The position numbers and the translations under genes were made by a program. The notes beneath the pieces were generated by a model. It made no database searches and was not told the DNA's origin. It was given only the letters and a program-made list of their open reading frames with translations. From positions 32,051 through 96,050 of the forward strand of contig JAHHHW010000011.1 of the NCBI GenBank assembly GCA_019359115.1: 64,000 nucleotides of DNA. The letters run 5' to 3'. This DNA comes from Pelatocladus maniniholoensis HA4357-MV3. Its GTDB lineage: Bacteria; Cyanobacteriota; Cyanobacteriia; Cyanobacteriales; Nostocaceae. Of the stretch, positions 7,508 to 18,022 are shown in pieces. The stretch's first letter is position 1, and each line of letters opens with the position of its first letter.

Positions 7508-10004
7508 ACTCTGACACACCACCGACAACAGGTTTAACTTCCGAAAATGGATTAGTGCCACCAGTCCAGTTAAAGTCGCTAATGCGGAAGCTAATTCCAC
7601 CTAATTCGAGTTCTGGATTGTAACGCAGGGTAATACCATAAGTACGACGATTGTACTGTAAAAAATAGTCTGTACTGGTGTTTTCTCCAGTATCTAAATT
7701 AACTGATGCTTGAATACCAACAGTGAATGGACCATAAATTTGCTGTGTAATCCCCGCAGTCAAGGTTCTGGTATCAACAGCACGGTCAAATAAGAAGGGA
7801 GACTCACCACTATCAAGACCTTGGGAGTAACGAATATTAAAATTAGTGTAGTCGAAAAAAGATCTGGAAAAATGACCAATTTGTCCTTCTAAACCAATTG
7901 TGCCAATCAATGTGCTTTGGTTATCTCCGTTCGTGTAATAACTGGTAGTACCAGTCAAACCACCAAATGCTCGGAGGTAGGGAACTACGGGGTTAGGTGT
8001 GTATCGTAAACCTTCAGTAGCGGTGGGTGGTAAGGGTTTACCTTGCCATAATAATAATCCTCCATTCAGGGCGGCGCTAGCTTGGAGACGACCAAGGGAG
8101 ACACGATTATTATCTCGGATAGTTTCTAGCAAATCTTCGCGATCAGTGTTGGCAGTGATATACTGAGCGCCTGCTTGGTAGCTGAGATTTAATCCAGTTT
8201 TACCGAGAGGAATGATTGGGGAAATAATGAGGCCGCCAAAGGTACTTTGAACAGTTTGATAACCAAGGCTACCGTTGTAGAGGCGATCGCGATAACTATA
8301 TTCTAATGTTAAATTATGAGGGTAGCGAATATCACCTATTTGTTGCCGCAATCGTAAACTTGCCTTGAGGTTATCTTCAACATCGCTCAAGTCAAAACTA
8401 GTTAATGTCCCAGAACCTTCAACTGTTGTCCGTGGACTCAAAGTGCCATCAAGTGATGTTTTTAAACCAAACAGCGAGGGAACGTTACTAAAACCGTCCT
8501 CCACAGTCTTTTGAGCGAAAAACTGAGGTGTCAGACTAAAACGAAAATTCTCGGAATTTATCGGTTCCAATTTGCGTTCTATAAATACACCACCACGCTG
8601 ATCCCCATCAAAACCAAAAGCAACTAATCCAGGCGTAGCATCTCGTTCTCTGCGGTCAATCACCTGCTCGTTTTTGGGAATAGGTACACTTACACGTCGG
8701 TCAAAAACTAAACGTTGATTCCGAGTACGAACACGGTCTTGCAAAGGTGATTCTCGTGTCAATGTCACTTTGTCAGCACGTAATTGCAATTCTGGTGGTG
8801 AAAAGGGATCATTGGTGAGCGTAACATCTGATGCTTGCCAGCCACGGGGATAAAAATCAATGCGTGCAGCTTCAAAGCGGACTCGCCGCACTTGTCCTCC
8901 CTGTTCGGGTTTGGGTACATTACTCGCATTTGTTCTACTACCAAAGCCAAAGTTAACTTCCCCTGGACTACTTACCCCAGTCAACGGTTGATTGCTTCTG
9001 ATGCGATCGCTTGGTGGACGTGCTGGTACTCCCCCTGCTGTGGCGTCGGTAGGCAAAAAAGCAAAATCTTGGTCGGCTGTGGGTAGAAAAATCTCACCAC
9101 GACCAGCGATCATTTCTCCATTATCCTGAACAAAATTATAGGTAAATCGCTGTCCACGTATTACTTGGTCGCCTCTGGTTAAAGCGACATTTCCTTCGCC
9201 CACAGCAATTAAATTGTCTAAACTAACTTGGATGCGATCAGCATCCACCACCGCTCCATCAAAACGGACAACAACATTACCGACTGCTGTGACTACTCGT
9301 CTTTGTTCATCATACTCCTGGTTATCTGCAATTACTTCTATAACTCTCCTTGTTTCTGGTGTGTTTGGTGCTGGTGCTGGTTGTGGAGTTTGGCTGGTGA
9401 GGTTGCGAGTTTTAAATTCTATAGTTGCTGTTTGGTTGTTGGTGGTTGTGGATTGGGTGTTGGTTGGTTGTTGGTTAGCAAGATTAAATTTGATTTTGAT
9501 GGGTTGTGCTGCTAACTGGGAAGTCTGGGAATTTTGGGTAGTGTGATGATTTTGTTTTGACTGGACTAGTTGTTGAACCAATAACTGTGATTTTTTCTGA
9601 GATTGGTTCTTACTATTTTGGATTTTTTGGACAATTTGCTGTTTGGTTTGTTTTTGTTGACTAACGTTATTAGTGTCTTGAGAAACCTGTGGCTGTTGTT
9701 GTGAGTAGCCAATAGATAAGGGTTCTCCTAGTAAAACTGCACTCGTTTGAGCAATATTTAAAGGTGAAAATTCTGCTGAGAATGTTTCCGGTGTAGAGAT
9801 TGTGGGTGGAGTTTGGACTACCGATGACTCATCAGGTGCAGACTGATGTCGCAGGTTAACTGGTTTTTGTTGGGAATTTTCTGCATTCGCCTGTTGTTTT
9901 GGGAAATGCAATTGGCGATCGCTTGCAGCTATGGCTGGCAGATTTTCTGCTAGTAATGGTTCAACAATAGCAGGTGGTTCGGGCGGCAGAACGGTATGAA
10001 ACAT
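7506..10004 (-). CDS. Cyanobacterial LptD/OstA-like outer-membrane protein (DUF3769 type)
   Basis: 832 residues. The first about 215 residues are Gln/Asn/Pro-rich and of low complexity. Residues about 220-330 form an OstA/LptA-like beta-jellyroll unit (VIEVIADNQEYDEQRRVVTA, GNVVVRFDGAVVDADRIQVS, LTRGDQVIRGQRFTYN). The rest alternates short hydrophobic and polar stretches typical of an outer-membrane beta barrel (FRFSLTPQFFAQ, LTLEYSYRDRLYNGSLGYQT, YFLQYNRRTYGITLRYNPEL). This layout matches the cyanobacterial LptD-like family thought to insert lipopolysaccharide into the outer membrane. No cleavable signal is visible at MFHTVLPPEPPAIVEP, so export or the start codon is uncertain. Family members I recall begin in a similar way. 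It stands alone, upstream of the inverted repeat. Confidence 0.8.
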   Translation of the reverse strand: MFHTVLPPEPPAIVEPLLAENLPAIAASDRQLHFPKQQANAENSQQKPVNLRHQSAPDESSVVQTPPTISTPETFSAEFSPLNIAQTSAVLLGEPLSIGYSQQQPQVSQDTNNVSQQKQTKQQIVQKIQNSKNQSQKKSQLLVQQLVQSKQNHHTTQNSQTSQLAAQPIKIKFNLANQQPTNTQSTTTNNQTATIEFKTRNLTSQTPQPAPAPNTPETRRVIEVIADNQEYDEQRRVVTAVGNVVVRFDGAVVDADRIQVSLDNLIAVGEGNVALTRGDQVIRGQRFTYNFVQDNGEMIAGRGEIFLPTADQDFAFLPTDATAGGVPARPPSDRIRSNQPLTGVSSPGEVNFGFGSRTNASNVPKPEQGGQVRRVRFEAARIDFYPRGWQASDVTLTNDPFSPPELQLRADKVTLTRESPLQDRVRTRNQRLVFDRRVSVPIPKNEQVIDRRERDATPGLVAFGFDGDQRGGVFIERKLEPINSENFRFSLTPQFFAQKTVEDGFSNVPSLFGLKTSLDGTLSPRTTVEGSGTLTSFDLSDVEDNLKASLRLRQQIGDIRYPHNLTLEYSYRDRLYNGSLGYQTVQSTFGGLIISPIIPLGKTGLNLSYQAGAQYITANTDREDLLETIRDNNRVSLGRLQASAALNGGLLLWQGKPLPPTATEGLRYTPNPVVPYLRAFGGLTGTTSYYTNGDNQSTLIGTIGLEGQIGHFSRSFFDYTNFNIRYSQGLDSGESPFLFDRAVDTRTLTAGITQQIYGPFTVGIQASVNLDTGENTSTDYFLQYNRRTYGITLRYNPELELGGISFRISDFNWTGGTNPFSEVKPVVGGVSE

Positions 10005-10169
10005 GTTTCAGCACAATCTAGCAAACGAATAGCCAAAATTAATAGCCGGAAGGACTAATCTGGCTTTTACCTTCCGACTTTTACTTTCTGTTTAACTTTT
10101 TAGCAGGCCGCCTCAACAGCGTCTAGTGTTTTTTACCTGACGGTAATTATGGATAATTTAGTCTTAATC

Positions 10170-10286
10170 TTACTCGAAGTCCCGACGACCAGGGTTACGA
10201 GCAGGGTCATTTGACAAAAATCCAAACACAAACAGAGTGATAAAGAAGGCAACAACTATATATACAACGATTTTTAAAGTCAGCAT
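10170..10286 (-). CDS. psbI: Photosystem II reaction center protein I
   Basis: 38 residues, [20 protein letters not shown] followed by [18 protein letters not shown]. It has one membrane span and the conserved stroma-side NPxRNPGR tail of PsbI, a small subunit at the D1/CP43 side of photosystem II needed for stable early assembly. The start is the ATG at 10286. A longer frame from 10361 adds 25 residues that do not belong to the family. AAGGAGATACTC stands just before the start as ribosome site. The length is standard. It is a single gene, about 165 bp from the start of the LptD-like gene and on the same strand. Confidence 0.97.
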   Translation of the reverse strand: MLTLKIVVYIVVAFFITLFVFGFLSNDPARNPGRRDFE

Positions 10287-10660
10287 TGAGTATCTCCTTT
10301 GAGTATGAAAAGCTTTCCGTATCTGCCATACAGATTTAGATAGCTCCTTTATCTTACCCAAATCTCATCCCTTTTTTGGAGAACACTAGCATAAATTGAG
10401 TAGATGAACTCCGCAACAAAACTGAGTGTAAGGCGATATCGCCTGATTAGCTGACTTCTTATCTTGATAGATGCGCCTTGCTAAGGAGACGTTGATGCCC
10501 AGTAGATGTTTCCAGACTGAGATTTATATCTTGCACTAGCTTTTCGTATCGCCAAAAATAAACGTTGGTAGGTTATCTCGAAGAATCAACTGTTTTCACC
10601 ATCACCACAACTCATAACTTCATCAAAAAAACATATAAAGTCAAATTGAATAAGTAAAGT

Positions 10661-10765
10661 GCCATTTTGCTTTCTCGTTTAGGCATACTGCTTACTCAAA
10701 AAGCCATATTGTTTACTCGTTTCGATATATCGCGCACTCATTTAGGCATATTGCTTTCTCATTTC
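10661..10765. repeat. 21-bp imperfect tandem array, five units
   Basis: Five successive 21-bp units, variants of GGCATATTGCTTTCTCGTTTA, fill 10661-10765. They differ at several positions but keep exact 21-bp spacing. An open frame runs across the array only because 21 is a multiple of three. A lone palindrome of the hairpin family (GACTGCGATTGAAATTGCAG) follows near 10842. The wider gap 10287-11437 (1,150 bp) contains no gene that I can support. Confidence 0.75.
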
Positions 10766-11212
10766 ATTAGAATCAGTAAGCAAACAGGTAAATTCAGATT
10801 TTGCACCAGCTTTTCGTCCAACCAAAAAATAAGCAGACTTTTCGCTATGAGACTGCGATTGAAATTGCAGGCGGGTTTTTTTAACTCTATATATTTTGCA
10901 ATTAATAAAATTGATTGAATAGACAAAATATTGATACTTATAAGTATCTAAGTTGAATCAAAAATTTTAAACCATTGTGTTTGTTTAAATCTAATTTCAA
11001 TACAACCTCATGCAACAATAATTGACATATTTTTATCTTGCATGGCAAACTATTTACAAGATACATATACTCAACTTATAAAATGTAATTCTACAAAGCA
11101 CATATCAATCACTTTAAATTAGGTTGAAAAAACAATTAAAACCCAAGGGTATTTCATTCTTAACAGTTGCTTGAATATGTTTAGAACCAAGAGTATTTCA
11201 TTCTTAACATAA

Positions 11213-11330
11213 CCCGCCCAGAAATAAATTTCCAGGCTCATAGTAAAACTCCACTTAAAGTGGACTGAAAAATTTGCGAGTCGTTTTTAGACGACTTAAG
11301 CTATAAGCCAAGAATTTTAATTATTTGCGG
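11213..11330. repeat. Multi-hairpin dispersed repeat, copy B
   Basis: Same order of stems as at 1068-1182: CCCAGAAATAAATTTCCAGG, ACTCCACTTAAAGTGGACT, AGTCGTTTTTAGACGACTT, then a weaker last stem. Just upstream, the phrase AAGxGTATTTCATTCTTAAC occurs twice (about 11144 and 11191). Confidence 0.75.
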
Positions 11331-11437
11331 ACTAAACGAGAATGAAATAACCCTGGGATTAGGCGTAGATTTTACACGAAAAATATTATGTGAGCGCTAT
11401 TAAGCACCTGTTTTATAAATCCTAAGTAGGAATAGAG

Positions 11438-12217
11438 ATGAAAAAAAACTTTAACAATAGTGATGTTTCACCAAGCTCATCTTTTGCTCTACAAGATTTT
11501 CCAGTGCTGCAATCTGCAAAATATATCCTCAAGCTTGCATCCACTGAAGCTGAATTAGAATCGATTTTACGGCTACGTTTTGAAGTATTTAATATTGAGC
11601 AAGGGCTAGGATTAGCTACTTCTAATGTTAGTCAAATGGATCGAGACAAGTTTGATGCAGTTTTCCATCACTTCATGCTCATCTCTAAAGAAACAAAAAA
11701 AACAATCGGAACTTATCGATTGCAAACCTACACAATGGCTTCTGAAGCTTTCGGATTTTATGCCGCTAAAGAATATAATCTCAATGACATTCCTGATTTG
11801 ATCATCAAAGCATCTGTGGAAATTGGGCGTGTATGCATAGCAAGAGAACATCGCAATCTTCAAGCACTGTTATTACTTTATCAAGGGCTACTCAATTATC
11901 TGAATTTGAGTGGTAATCAATATTGTTTTGGATGTACTTTATTACCAACACTATGTCCTGTGCAAGCTGCTTGTACTTATAATTATTTTCAGCAGAATAA
12001 CTTAATGCATTCAAGTATTTTAGTTTATCCCAATGCAGAATATCTTCTCGAACTTCCTCAGCAATATCCAGATTCATCTGATGTTGAAATTCCGAATATT
12101 TTGCAGGTATATTTTAATATGGGGGCAAAAATCTGTAGTCTCCCAGCAGTTTATCGACAGTTTAAAGTAATTGATTTTTTAACTATATTAGACAGTGCAA
12201 ATTTTGCTAAATTGTAG
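11438..12217 (+). CDS. GNAT-fold N-acyltransferase, OlsB/COG3176-like
   Basis: 259 residues, with AGGAAT-AGAG before the ATG. Residues about 30-190 match the acyltransferase group that includes ornithine-lipid synthase OlsB and the so-called putative hemolysins: LRLRFEVFNIEQGLG near the start, then IGTYRLQTY, and VEIGRVCIAREHRN, the usual E-(I/L)-x-R-x-x-(V/I) core. Such enzymes transfer a 3-hydroxyacyl chain from ACP to an amino acid or amine to make aminolipids or signals. The partner OlsA-type acyltransferase is not next to it, so the exact substrate is open. It is a single gene with long flanks (1.15 kb upstream, 277 bp to gcvT). Confidence 0.8.
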   Translation: MKKNFNNSDVSPSSSFALQDFPVLQSAKYILKLASTEAELESILRLRFEVFNIEQGLGLATSNVSQMDRDKFDAVFHHFMLISKETKKTIGTYRLQTYTMASEAFGFYAAKEYNLNDIPDLIIKASVEIGRVCIAREHRNLQALLLLYQGLLNYLNLSGNQYCFGCTLLPTLCPVQAACTYNYFQQNNLMHSSILVYPNAEYLLELPQQYPDSSDVEIPNILQVYFNMGAKICSLPAVYRQFKVIDFLTILDSANFAKL

Positions 12218-12494
12218 AAACGCCAGGACATAATGTATTTTCTGTAATTAGAAGTGCGATCGCCTGTAGTGTCATTTGTGTAGTGAGCATCCTAAATGTT
12301 TAAAATCCCTTGGAAATCTGGAGCTAGACAAACTAAGTCCGCCTACACAGACTTCCAGTCTGCGGGTATTTTTCAAAAATTCGGATGCTCCCTTTGTATA
12401 TTTGTAGTTCACACAATACAGGCGATCCGCAACCCCGTACTCGAATCAATCTCGTAGGATATATAAATGTTGACCTACGACAACAAAATTACCC

Positions 12495-13631
12495 GTGGCT
12501 AAACCAGAAGAAAACATTGTTTCCTTATCTCGAACCCCTCTATATATCCTCGCCCAAGAATTAAAAGCACGACTCACCAGCTTTGGCGGTTGGGAAATGC
12601 CAGTACAATTTAGTGGCATTACTACAGAACATCATGCTGTTAGAAATGCAGCAGGAATGTTTGATATTTCCCACATGGGTAAATTTACTTTACAAGGGAA
12701 ATATCTGATTTCTCAACTGCAAACATTAGTACCTTCAGACCTCAGTCGGTTACAACCAGGTCAAGCCCAATACACAGTATTGTTAAATTCCGAAGCTGGT
12801 ATCATCGACGACATTATTTTTTACTACCAGGGAGAAAACTCTGCTGGCGAACAACAGGGAGTAATCATAGTCAATGCAGCCACAACCAACAAAGACAAAA
12901 CATGGTTACTTCAGCATCTTGATACTACAGACATCAAATTCCAAGACCTTTCACCAGAAAAAGTATTAATCGCCGTTCAAGGACCAAAAGCAGTAGCATA
13001 TCTTCAACCCTTGGTACAAGCAGACTTAACTTCTGTCAAAGCTTTCGGTCATCTGGAAACAAAACTACTAGGTAAACCAGCTTTCCTTGCCCGCACAGGC
13101 TACACTGGAGAAGATGGATTTGAAGTCATGCTCGACCCAGAAGCGGGTATAGAATTATGGCAGAGTTTGCTTCAGGCTGGTGTCATTCCCTGTGGACTTG
13201 GTGCAAGGGATACCCTGCGACTAGAAGCAGCAATGGCACTTTACGGGCAAGACATTGATGATACCACCACACCCTTAGAAGCAGGTTTAGGTTGGTTGGT
13301 ACATCTTGATACCAAAGGAGATTTTATCGGGCGTCCGATTTTGGAACGACAAAAAGCTGCGGGAGTACAGCGTCGATTAGTAGGTTTACAAATGCAAGGA
13401 CGCAATATTGCCCGTCATGGCTACCAAGTATTATCAGCAGGAATAGTTATAGGAGAGGTGACAAGTGGTACACTATCACCTACACTTACTTATCCTATTG
13501 CCCTAGCTTATGTTCCTACCCAGCTAGCAACTGTTGGTCAGCAGCTAGATATAGAAATTCGCGGTAAAACATACCCAGCCCTAGTGGTTAAGAAACCTTT
13601 TTACCGTTCTCCAAATCGGATTACAAACTAG
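12495..13631 (+). CDS. gcvT: Glycine cleavage system T protein (aminomethyltransferase)
   Basis: 378 residues with a GTG start at 12495. GcvT transfers the methylene group from the aminomethyl-lipoyl arm of GcvH to tetrahydrofolate and releases ammonia. Family features seen: [17 protein letters not shown] at the N-terminus, [12 protein letters not shown], the folate-site region [22 protein letters not shown], and [19 protein letters not shown] with the key D-R pair. The length is standard (about 370). In cyanobacteria the complex recycles photorespiratory glycine. gcvH and gcvP follow on the same strand, with gaps of 147 and 573 bp. The 277-bp leader contains palindromic filler (CAGACTTCCAGTCTG) and a GAGCATCC/GGATGCTC pair but no glycine-riboswitch core that I can see. 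Confidence 0.96.
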   Translation: MAKPEENIVSLSRTPLYILAQELKARLTSFGGWEMPVQFSGITTEHHAVRNAAGMFDISHMGKFTLQGKYLISQLQTLVPSDLSRLQPGQAQYTVLLNSEAGIIDDIIFYYQGENSAGEQQGVIIVNAATTNKDKTWLLQHLDTTDIKFQDLSPEKVLIAVQGPKAVAYLQPLVQADLTSVKAFGHLETKLLGKPAFLARTGYTGEDGFEVMLDPEAGIELWQSLLQAGVIPCGLGARDTLRLEAAMALYGQDIDDTTTPLEAGLGWLVHLDTKGDFIGRPILERQKAAGVQRRLVGLQMQGRNIARHGYQVLSAGIVIGEVTSGTLSPTLTYPIALAYVPTQLATVGQQLDIEIRGKTYPALVVKKPFYRSPNRITN

Positions 13632-13778
13632 CCATTTGTCATTTGTCATTGGTAAGGTTTTCAATCATGTTCTATTTGTTCTCACCGACTGACTTAATTG
13701 CTAATTGCTAATAATGTCTTTACCATTAGCCATTAGTTGTTATCCTGTTCATTTTTTTTACGTGGAAAGGGAAGTGAT

Positions 13779-14165
13779 ATGTCTTTGGAATATCCACAAG
13801 ATTTAAGATACTTGGATACTCATGAATATGTACGCTTAGAAGGTGAAATCGCCACAATTGGTATCACCAGCTTTGCTGTAAATCAACTGGGTGATGTTGT
13901 ATTTTTGGAATTACCAGAGATTGGTGATGCTGTCACCAAAGGAGACAAAATTGGTACAATTGAATCAGTAAAAGCCGTTGAAGACTTAAACTCACCAGTA
14001 ACTGGTACTGTTATAGAACGTAACGAGGAAATGATCGAATCTCCCGAACATATAGCAGAAGATCCCTACGGTGAGGGATGGTTTATTAAAGTAAGAGTCA
14101 ATGACCCTGGTGAAATTGATGATGCACTCACAGCGCAGGAATATAGTGCTGAGGTGGAGGGGTAG
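13779..14165 (+). CDS. gcvH: Glycine cleavage system H protein (lipoyl carrier)
   Basis: 128 residues starting [20 protein letters not shown] at 13779, with GGAAAGGGAAG as ribosome site. A start at 13737 would add an atypical leader. The lipoyl-attachment motif [15 protein letters not shown] places the modified lysine at K65. The downstream NPxGEGW-type signature appears as [11 protein letters not shown]. The protein shuttles the aminomethyl group from GcvP to GcvT and NADH-linked dihydrolipoyl dehydrogenase. The C-terminus is the usual acidic tail. It lies between gcvT and gcvP. Confidence 0.97.
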   Translation: MSLEYPQDLRYLDTHEYVRLEGEIATIGITSFAVNQLGDVVFLELPEIGDAVTKGDKIGTIESVKAVEDLNSPVTGTVIERNEEMIESPEHIAEDPYGEGWFIKVRVNDPGEIDDALTAQEYSAEVEG

Positions 14166-14288
14166 AGTTTTGCAGAGGCGGGGATGCGGGATGCGGTAAC
14201 ACCAAGAGGCGTTAAACTCATGCCACTTGTCTCGGCAGTAGGATTTCGCGGCCATTGGGCAGTAAACAACTATTTGTATTTCGCTGAT

Positions 14289-14519
14289 GAGTCTTTGATA
14301 CTCGACGACGAGTCTTTGATACTCGAAGACGAGTCTTTGATACTCGACGACAAGTCTTTGATACTCGAAGACGGGTCTTTGATACTCGACGACAAGTCTT
14401 TGATACTCGAAGACGGGTCTTTGATACTCGACGACGAGTCTTTGATACTCGACGACGAGTCTTTGATACTCGACGACGGGTCTTTGATACTCGACGACGG
14501 GTCTTTGATACTCGACAAC
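14289..14519. repeat. 21-bp tandem array, eleven units, between gcvH and gcvP
   Basis: Eleven exact 21-bp units of the form GAGTCTTTGATACTCGACGAC, with changes limited to the first two bases (GA, AA, GG) and the C/A at unit position 18. The GAGT...ACTC inside each unit gives a short hairpin. Both strands stay open through the array because 21 is a multiple of three, producing DESLILD-type or SSSIKDP-type frames that I do not regard as genes. After it come runs of CCCTTGTC (14560-14620). The array separates gcvH from gcvP by 573 bp. Confidence 0.95.
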
Positions 14520-14738
14520 AGGGGAGAGTAAAAGACAAGAGAGAATCTATCAAAAATATTCTCCCTTGTTCCCCTTGTCTCCCTTGTCCCCTTTGTCCCT
14601 CTTGTCCCCCTTCCCTTCCTTGTCCCAATACGGTTCAAAGAAATTTGATGAAATTTAGGTGAATTGATACTTTAGATCCAAACACCTTAAATATACTTAT
14701 TGCAAAATATTAAATAGTAACGTCTGGAGAAGCTCTTT

Positions 14739-17678
14739 GTGGTAGTATCTGCTCCTCGTCCCCAGTCAGGTAATCAACCAATTCTGGGCGAAAGCACTGA
14801 AAAATCAAGTGATTTTAAGCAAAGACATATTGGCCCTAACGCCGATGACATGCAGCAAATGCTGGATCTAGTAGGGGTGTCTTCCGTAGATGCCTTGATT
14901 AATAAAACAGTACCGCAGTCCATTCGGCTATCTCGTGCTTTAAATTTGCCAGAAGCCCTAAGTGAGTATACAGCACTGGCAAAGTTAAAAGATATTGGTT
15001 TAAAAAACCAAATTTTCCGCTCATTTATTGGTATGGGATATTACGACACTATCACCCCGGCGGTGATCCAGCGTAATATCCTGGAAAACCCTGGTTGGTA
15101 CACTGCCTATACTCCTTATCAGCCAGAAATTGCCCAAGGGCGATTAGAAGCGCTGTTGAATTTCCAAACCATGATTATTGATCTCACAGGTTTGGAAATT
15201 GCTAATGCTTCACTATTAGATGAAGCAACAGCCGCAGCCGAAGCTATGAGTATGAGCTATGGTATTTGCAAAAATAAAGCAAATGCCTTTTTTGTCTCTC
15301 AAGATTGTCATCCCCAAACTATTGATGTGTTGCAAACACGGGCTAGACCATTGGGAATCGAGATTATAATTGGCGATCATCAATCTTTTGATTTCTCAGA
15401 ATCGATTTTTGGGGCAGTTCTGCAATATCCTGCTAGCGATGGCACTGTTTACAACTACCGCGCTTTTGTAGAAAAAGCCCATGCTGTGGGAGCATTGGTA
15501 ACGGTAGCAGCAGATCCGTTAAGCCTTACACTATTGACACCTCCGGGTGAATTTGGTGCTGATATCGCAGTTGGTAGTACTCAGCGCTTCGGTATTCCTT
15601 TGGGTTACGGTGGTCCCCATGCGGCATACTTTGCTACCAAAGAAGAGTACAAGCGGCAAGTACCAGGGCGGATTGTCGGCGTCTCCAAAGACGTCCAAGG
15701 TAAGCCAGCATTACGTTTGACTTTGCAAACCCGCGAACAACACATCCGTAGAGAAAAAGCTACTAGTAATATTTGTACAGCACAGGTATTGTTAGCGGTG
15801 ATGGCCAGTATGTATGCTGTCTATCACGGCCCCGCAGGACTGAAAAAAATAGCCGAGAATATCCACACCTTGACTGTCACCTTGGCTGCTGGATTAAAAC
15901 ACCTGGGCTACAAAATTAGTTCTGAAAGTTTCTTTGATACTATCCGCGTAGAACTAGGAACACGCAGTTTCAAAGAAATTCTCGCTGCTTGCGAAGCTAA
16001 GAAAATTAACCTGCGGATTTTTGATGAAACTGCTGTAGGTATTTCGCTCGACGAAACCACCACAGTTGAAGATGTTCACAATCTACTAGAAATTTTCGCC
16101 TTTGGGAATGAGTTTACTCTCCTCACCTTAACCCCTAATCTTCCCCTTAAGCGCGAAAGCGCCTACCTCACTCACCCCATTTTCAACTCCTATCACTCAG
16201 AAACCGAGTTGTTGCGTTACCTGCACAAGCTGGAAACAAAGGACTTGTCGTTAACGACATCAATGATTCCTTTGGGGTCATGTACGATGAAATTAAATGC
16301 GACATCAGAGATGATTCCAGTCAGTTGGGCAGAATTTGCCAAAATTCATCCCTTTGCGCCGCAATCACAAACTCAGGGTTATCAAATTCTTTTCCAGCAG
16401 TTGGAAGAATGGTTAGCTGAGATTACTGGGTTTGCGGGAATTTCTCTGCAACCAAATGCTGGTTCCCAAGGTGAATACACAGGGTTGCTGGTGATTCGCC
16501 AGTATCACGAAAGTCGTGGGGAAGCACACCGCAATGTTTGCTTAATTCCCACATCTGCTCACGGAACTAACCCCGCAAGTGCAGTAATGTGCGGGATGAA
16601 AGTAGTAGCTGTGGCTTGCGATCGCCAAGGTAATATTGATGTGGATGATCTCAAGGCAAAAGCCGAAAAACACAGCCATGAACTCGCTGCTTTGATGGTG
16701 ACTTATCCTTCGACTCACGGCGTGTTTGAAGAAGCAATTCAGGAAATTTGTGCTGTTGTTCATGCCCACGGTGGACAAGTGTACATGGATGGAGCGAATA
16801 TGAATGCTCAGGTGGGACTTTGTCGCCCTGGAGATATTGGGGCTGATGTTTGTCACTTGAACCTGCACAAAACTTTCTGTATTCCCCACGGTGGTGGTGG
16901 CCCTGGTATGGGGCCGATTGGCGTAGCAATCCATTTAGTAGAATTCTTGCCTGGAAACGCTGTTATTGCAATGCAAGAATACAATCCAAAATCTATAGAC
17001 GCGATAGCGGCTTCTCGTAGAGTAATCCAAAATCCAAAATCGATAGGGGCGGTTTCGGCTGCACCTTGGGGTAGCGCCAGCATCTTGGTAATTTCTTGGA
17101 TGTACATTGCGATGATGGGTGCAGGTGGTTTGACTGATGCTACGAAAGTGGCTATTGTTAATGCCAACTATATTGCCAAGCGTTTGGAAGCACACTATCC
17201 TATTTTGTATCAAGGCAAAAATGGGTATGTTGCCCACGAGTGTATTTTAGATTTGCGATCGCTCAAAAAATCTAGCAACATCGAAATTGATGATATCGCT
17301 AAACGCTTGATGGACTACGGCTTCCACGCGCCTACTGTTTCTTGGCCTGTAGCAGGTACAATCATGGTGGAACCTACCGAAAGCGAATCGAAACAAGAGT
17401 TAGATCGATTCTGCGATACGATGATTAGTATTCGTCAAGAAGTTGCTGAAATTGAAGCAGGTAAGGCGGATTTGCAAAATAATGTCCTGAAAAATGCACC
17501 GCACACCGCCGAAAGTTTAATTATCGGAGAATGGAATCATCCTTATTCTCGTGAACAGGCTGCTTACCCTGCACCTTGGACACGCGAACACAAATTCTGG
17601 CCTGCTGTTGGGCGTATTGATGCGGCTTTTGGGGACAGGAATTTTGTTTGTTCTTGTCTACCAATGGATGCGTATTAA
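14739..17678 (+). CDS. gcvP: Glycine dehydrogenase (decarboxylating), P protein
   Basis: 979 residues from a GTG start at 14739. This PLP enzyme decarboxylates glycine and loads the aminomethyl group onto GcvH. Seen: [14 protein letters not shown] at the start, the N-half [18 protein letters not shown] segment, the [14 protein letters not shown] motif, and [20 protein letters not shown] with the PLP lysine at K711. The length is close to the family norm (about 955-980). One oddity is a segment of about 20 residues ([20 protein letters not shown], near residues 749-768) inserted between the PGNAVIAMQ and [13 protein letters not shown] blocks. It is encoded by a dispersed DNA repeat. A terminator hairpin follows at 17727. 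Confidence 0.96.
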   Translation: MVVSAPRPQSGNQPILGESTEKSSDFKQRHIGPNADDMQQMLDLVGVSSVDALINKTVPQSIRLSRALNLPEALSEYTALAKLKDIGLKNQIFRSFIGMGYYDTITPAVIQRNILENPGWYTAYTPYQPEIAQGRLEALLNFQTMIIDLTGLEIANASLLDEATAAAEAMSMSYGICKNKANAFFVSQDCHPQTIDVLQTRARPLGIEIIIGDHQSFDFSESIFGAVLQYPASDGTVYNYRAFVEKAHAVGALVTVAADPLSLTLLTPPGEFGADIAVGSTQRFGIPLGYGGPHAAYFATKEEYKRQVPGRIVGVSKDVQGKPALRLTLQTREQHIRREKATSNICTAQVLLAVMASMYAVYHGPAGLKKIAENIHTLTVTLAAGLKHLGYKISSESFFDTIRVELGTRSFKEILAACEAKKINLRIFDETAVGISLDETTTVEDVHNLLEIFAFGNEFTLLTLTPNLPLKRESAYLTHPIFNSYHSETELLRYLHKLETKDLSLTTSMIPLGSCTMKLNATSEMIPVSWAEFAKIHPFAPQSQTQGYQILFQQLEEWLAEITGFAGISLQPNAGSQGEYTGLLVIRQYHESRGEAHRNVCLIPTSAHGTNPASAVMCGMKVVAVACDRQGNIDVDDLKAKAEKHSHELAALMVTYPSTHGVFEEAIQEICAVVHAHGGQVYMDGANMNAQVGLCRPGDIGADVCHLNLHKTFCIPHGGGGPGMGPIGVAIHLVEFLPGNAVIAMQEYNPKSIDAIAASRRVIQNPKSIGAVSAAPWGSASILVISWMYIAMMGAGGLTDATKVAIVNANYIAKRLEAHYPILYQGKNGYVAHECILDLRSLKKSSNIEIDDIAKRLMDYGFHAPTVSWPVAGTIMVEPTESESKQELDRFCDTMISIRQEVAEIEAGKADLQNNVLKNAPHTAESLIIGEWNHPYSREQAAYPAPWTREHKFWPAVGRIDAAFGDRNFVCSCLPMDAY
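16983..17044. repeat. AATCCAAAATCC small dispersed repeat inserted in frame in gcvP
   Basis: The sequence AATCCAAAATCTATAGACGC, 20 variable bases, then AATCCAAAATCCAAAATCGA matches 40456-40518 in the intergenic DNA before the large caspase gene, with the same overall length. A short piece also lies inverted at 3965-3985. The open frame of gcvP is kept. It adds a basic, low-complexity peptide absent from the GcvP sequences I remember. Confidence 0.8.
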
Positions 17679-17726
17679 GTTCGTTAACAATCATGCCTCA
17701 CTCTAAAAGGGTGGGGTCATAGCCAC

Positions 17727-17755
17727 AAAGCCTGCTGAAGCAGGCTTTTATGTTA
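17727..17755 (+). terminator. Rho-independent terminator of gcvP
   Basis: AAAGCCTGCT-GAA-GCAGGCTTTT, a GC-rich stem with a short loop and a T-run, lies 50 bp past the gcvP stop codon. Confidence 0.8.
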
Positions 17756-18022
17756 TTATTATTTATATCACCTCATAGTAGCCTTCATTAAGTACTATCG
17801 TTTTGAAAAAATTTTTTGAGCAAGTCTTTTTTCGGAAACTAATGTTTGCTTCGTGAAGTTAAGAACTACTACCTTTTAGCTTTTGTTAATCTCCACTGCT
17901 GAAATTAATCGGTTGAGAAATCTTAAATTCAAGCTATACACCGTTAATGGTGTCTAATTTGTGCAATCAGTTGAATTGTCAGTCAGACACTTAATTCATC
18001 AAAGTTAAAAATAAGGGATGCT

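Noticed and set aside
10667..10918. 83-residue frame downstream of the psbI region
   Set aside because: Covers the tandem array and a dispersed palindrome; low-complexity translation and no start signals.
12218..12494. Glycine riboswitch before gcvT
   Set aside because: I looked for the two-aptamer cores and found only filler palindromes.
14289..14519. CRISPR array
   Set aside because: Units are contiguous with no unique spacers; the same holds for the arrays at 10661 and 27583.
14184..14531. 115-residue frame (and opposite-strand frames) across the 21-bp array
   Set aside because: Open only because the repeat length is a multiple of three; no ribosome site or family match, and all of several frames are open.
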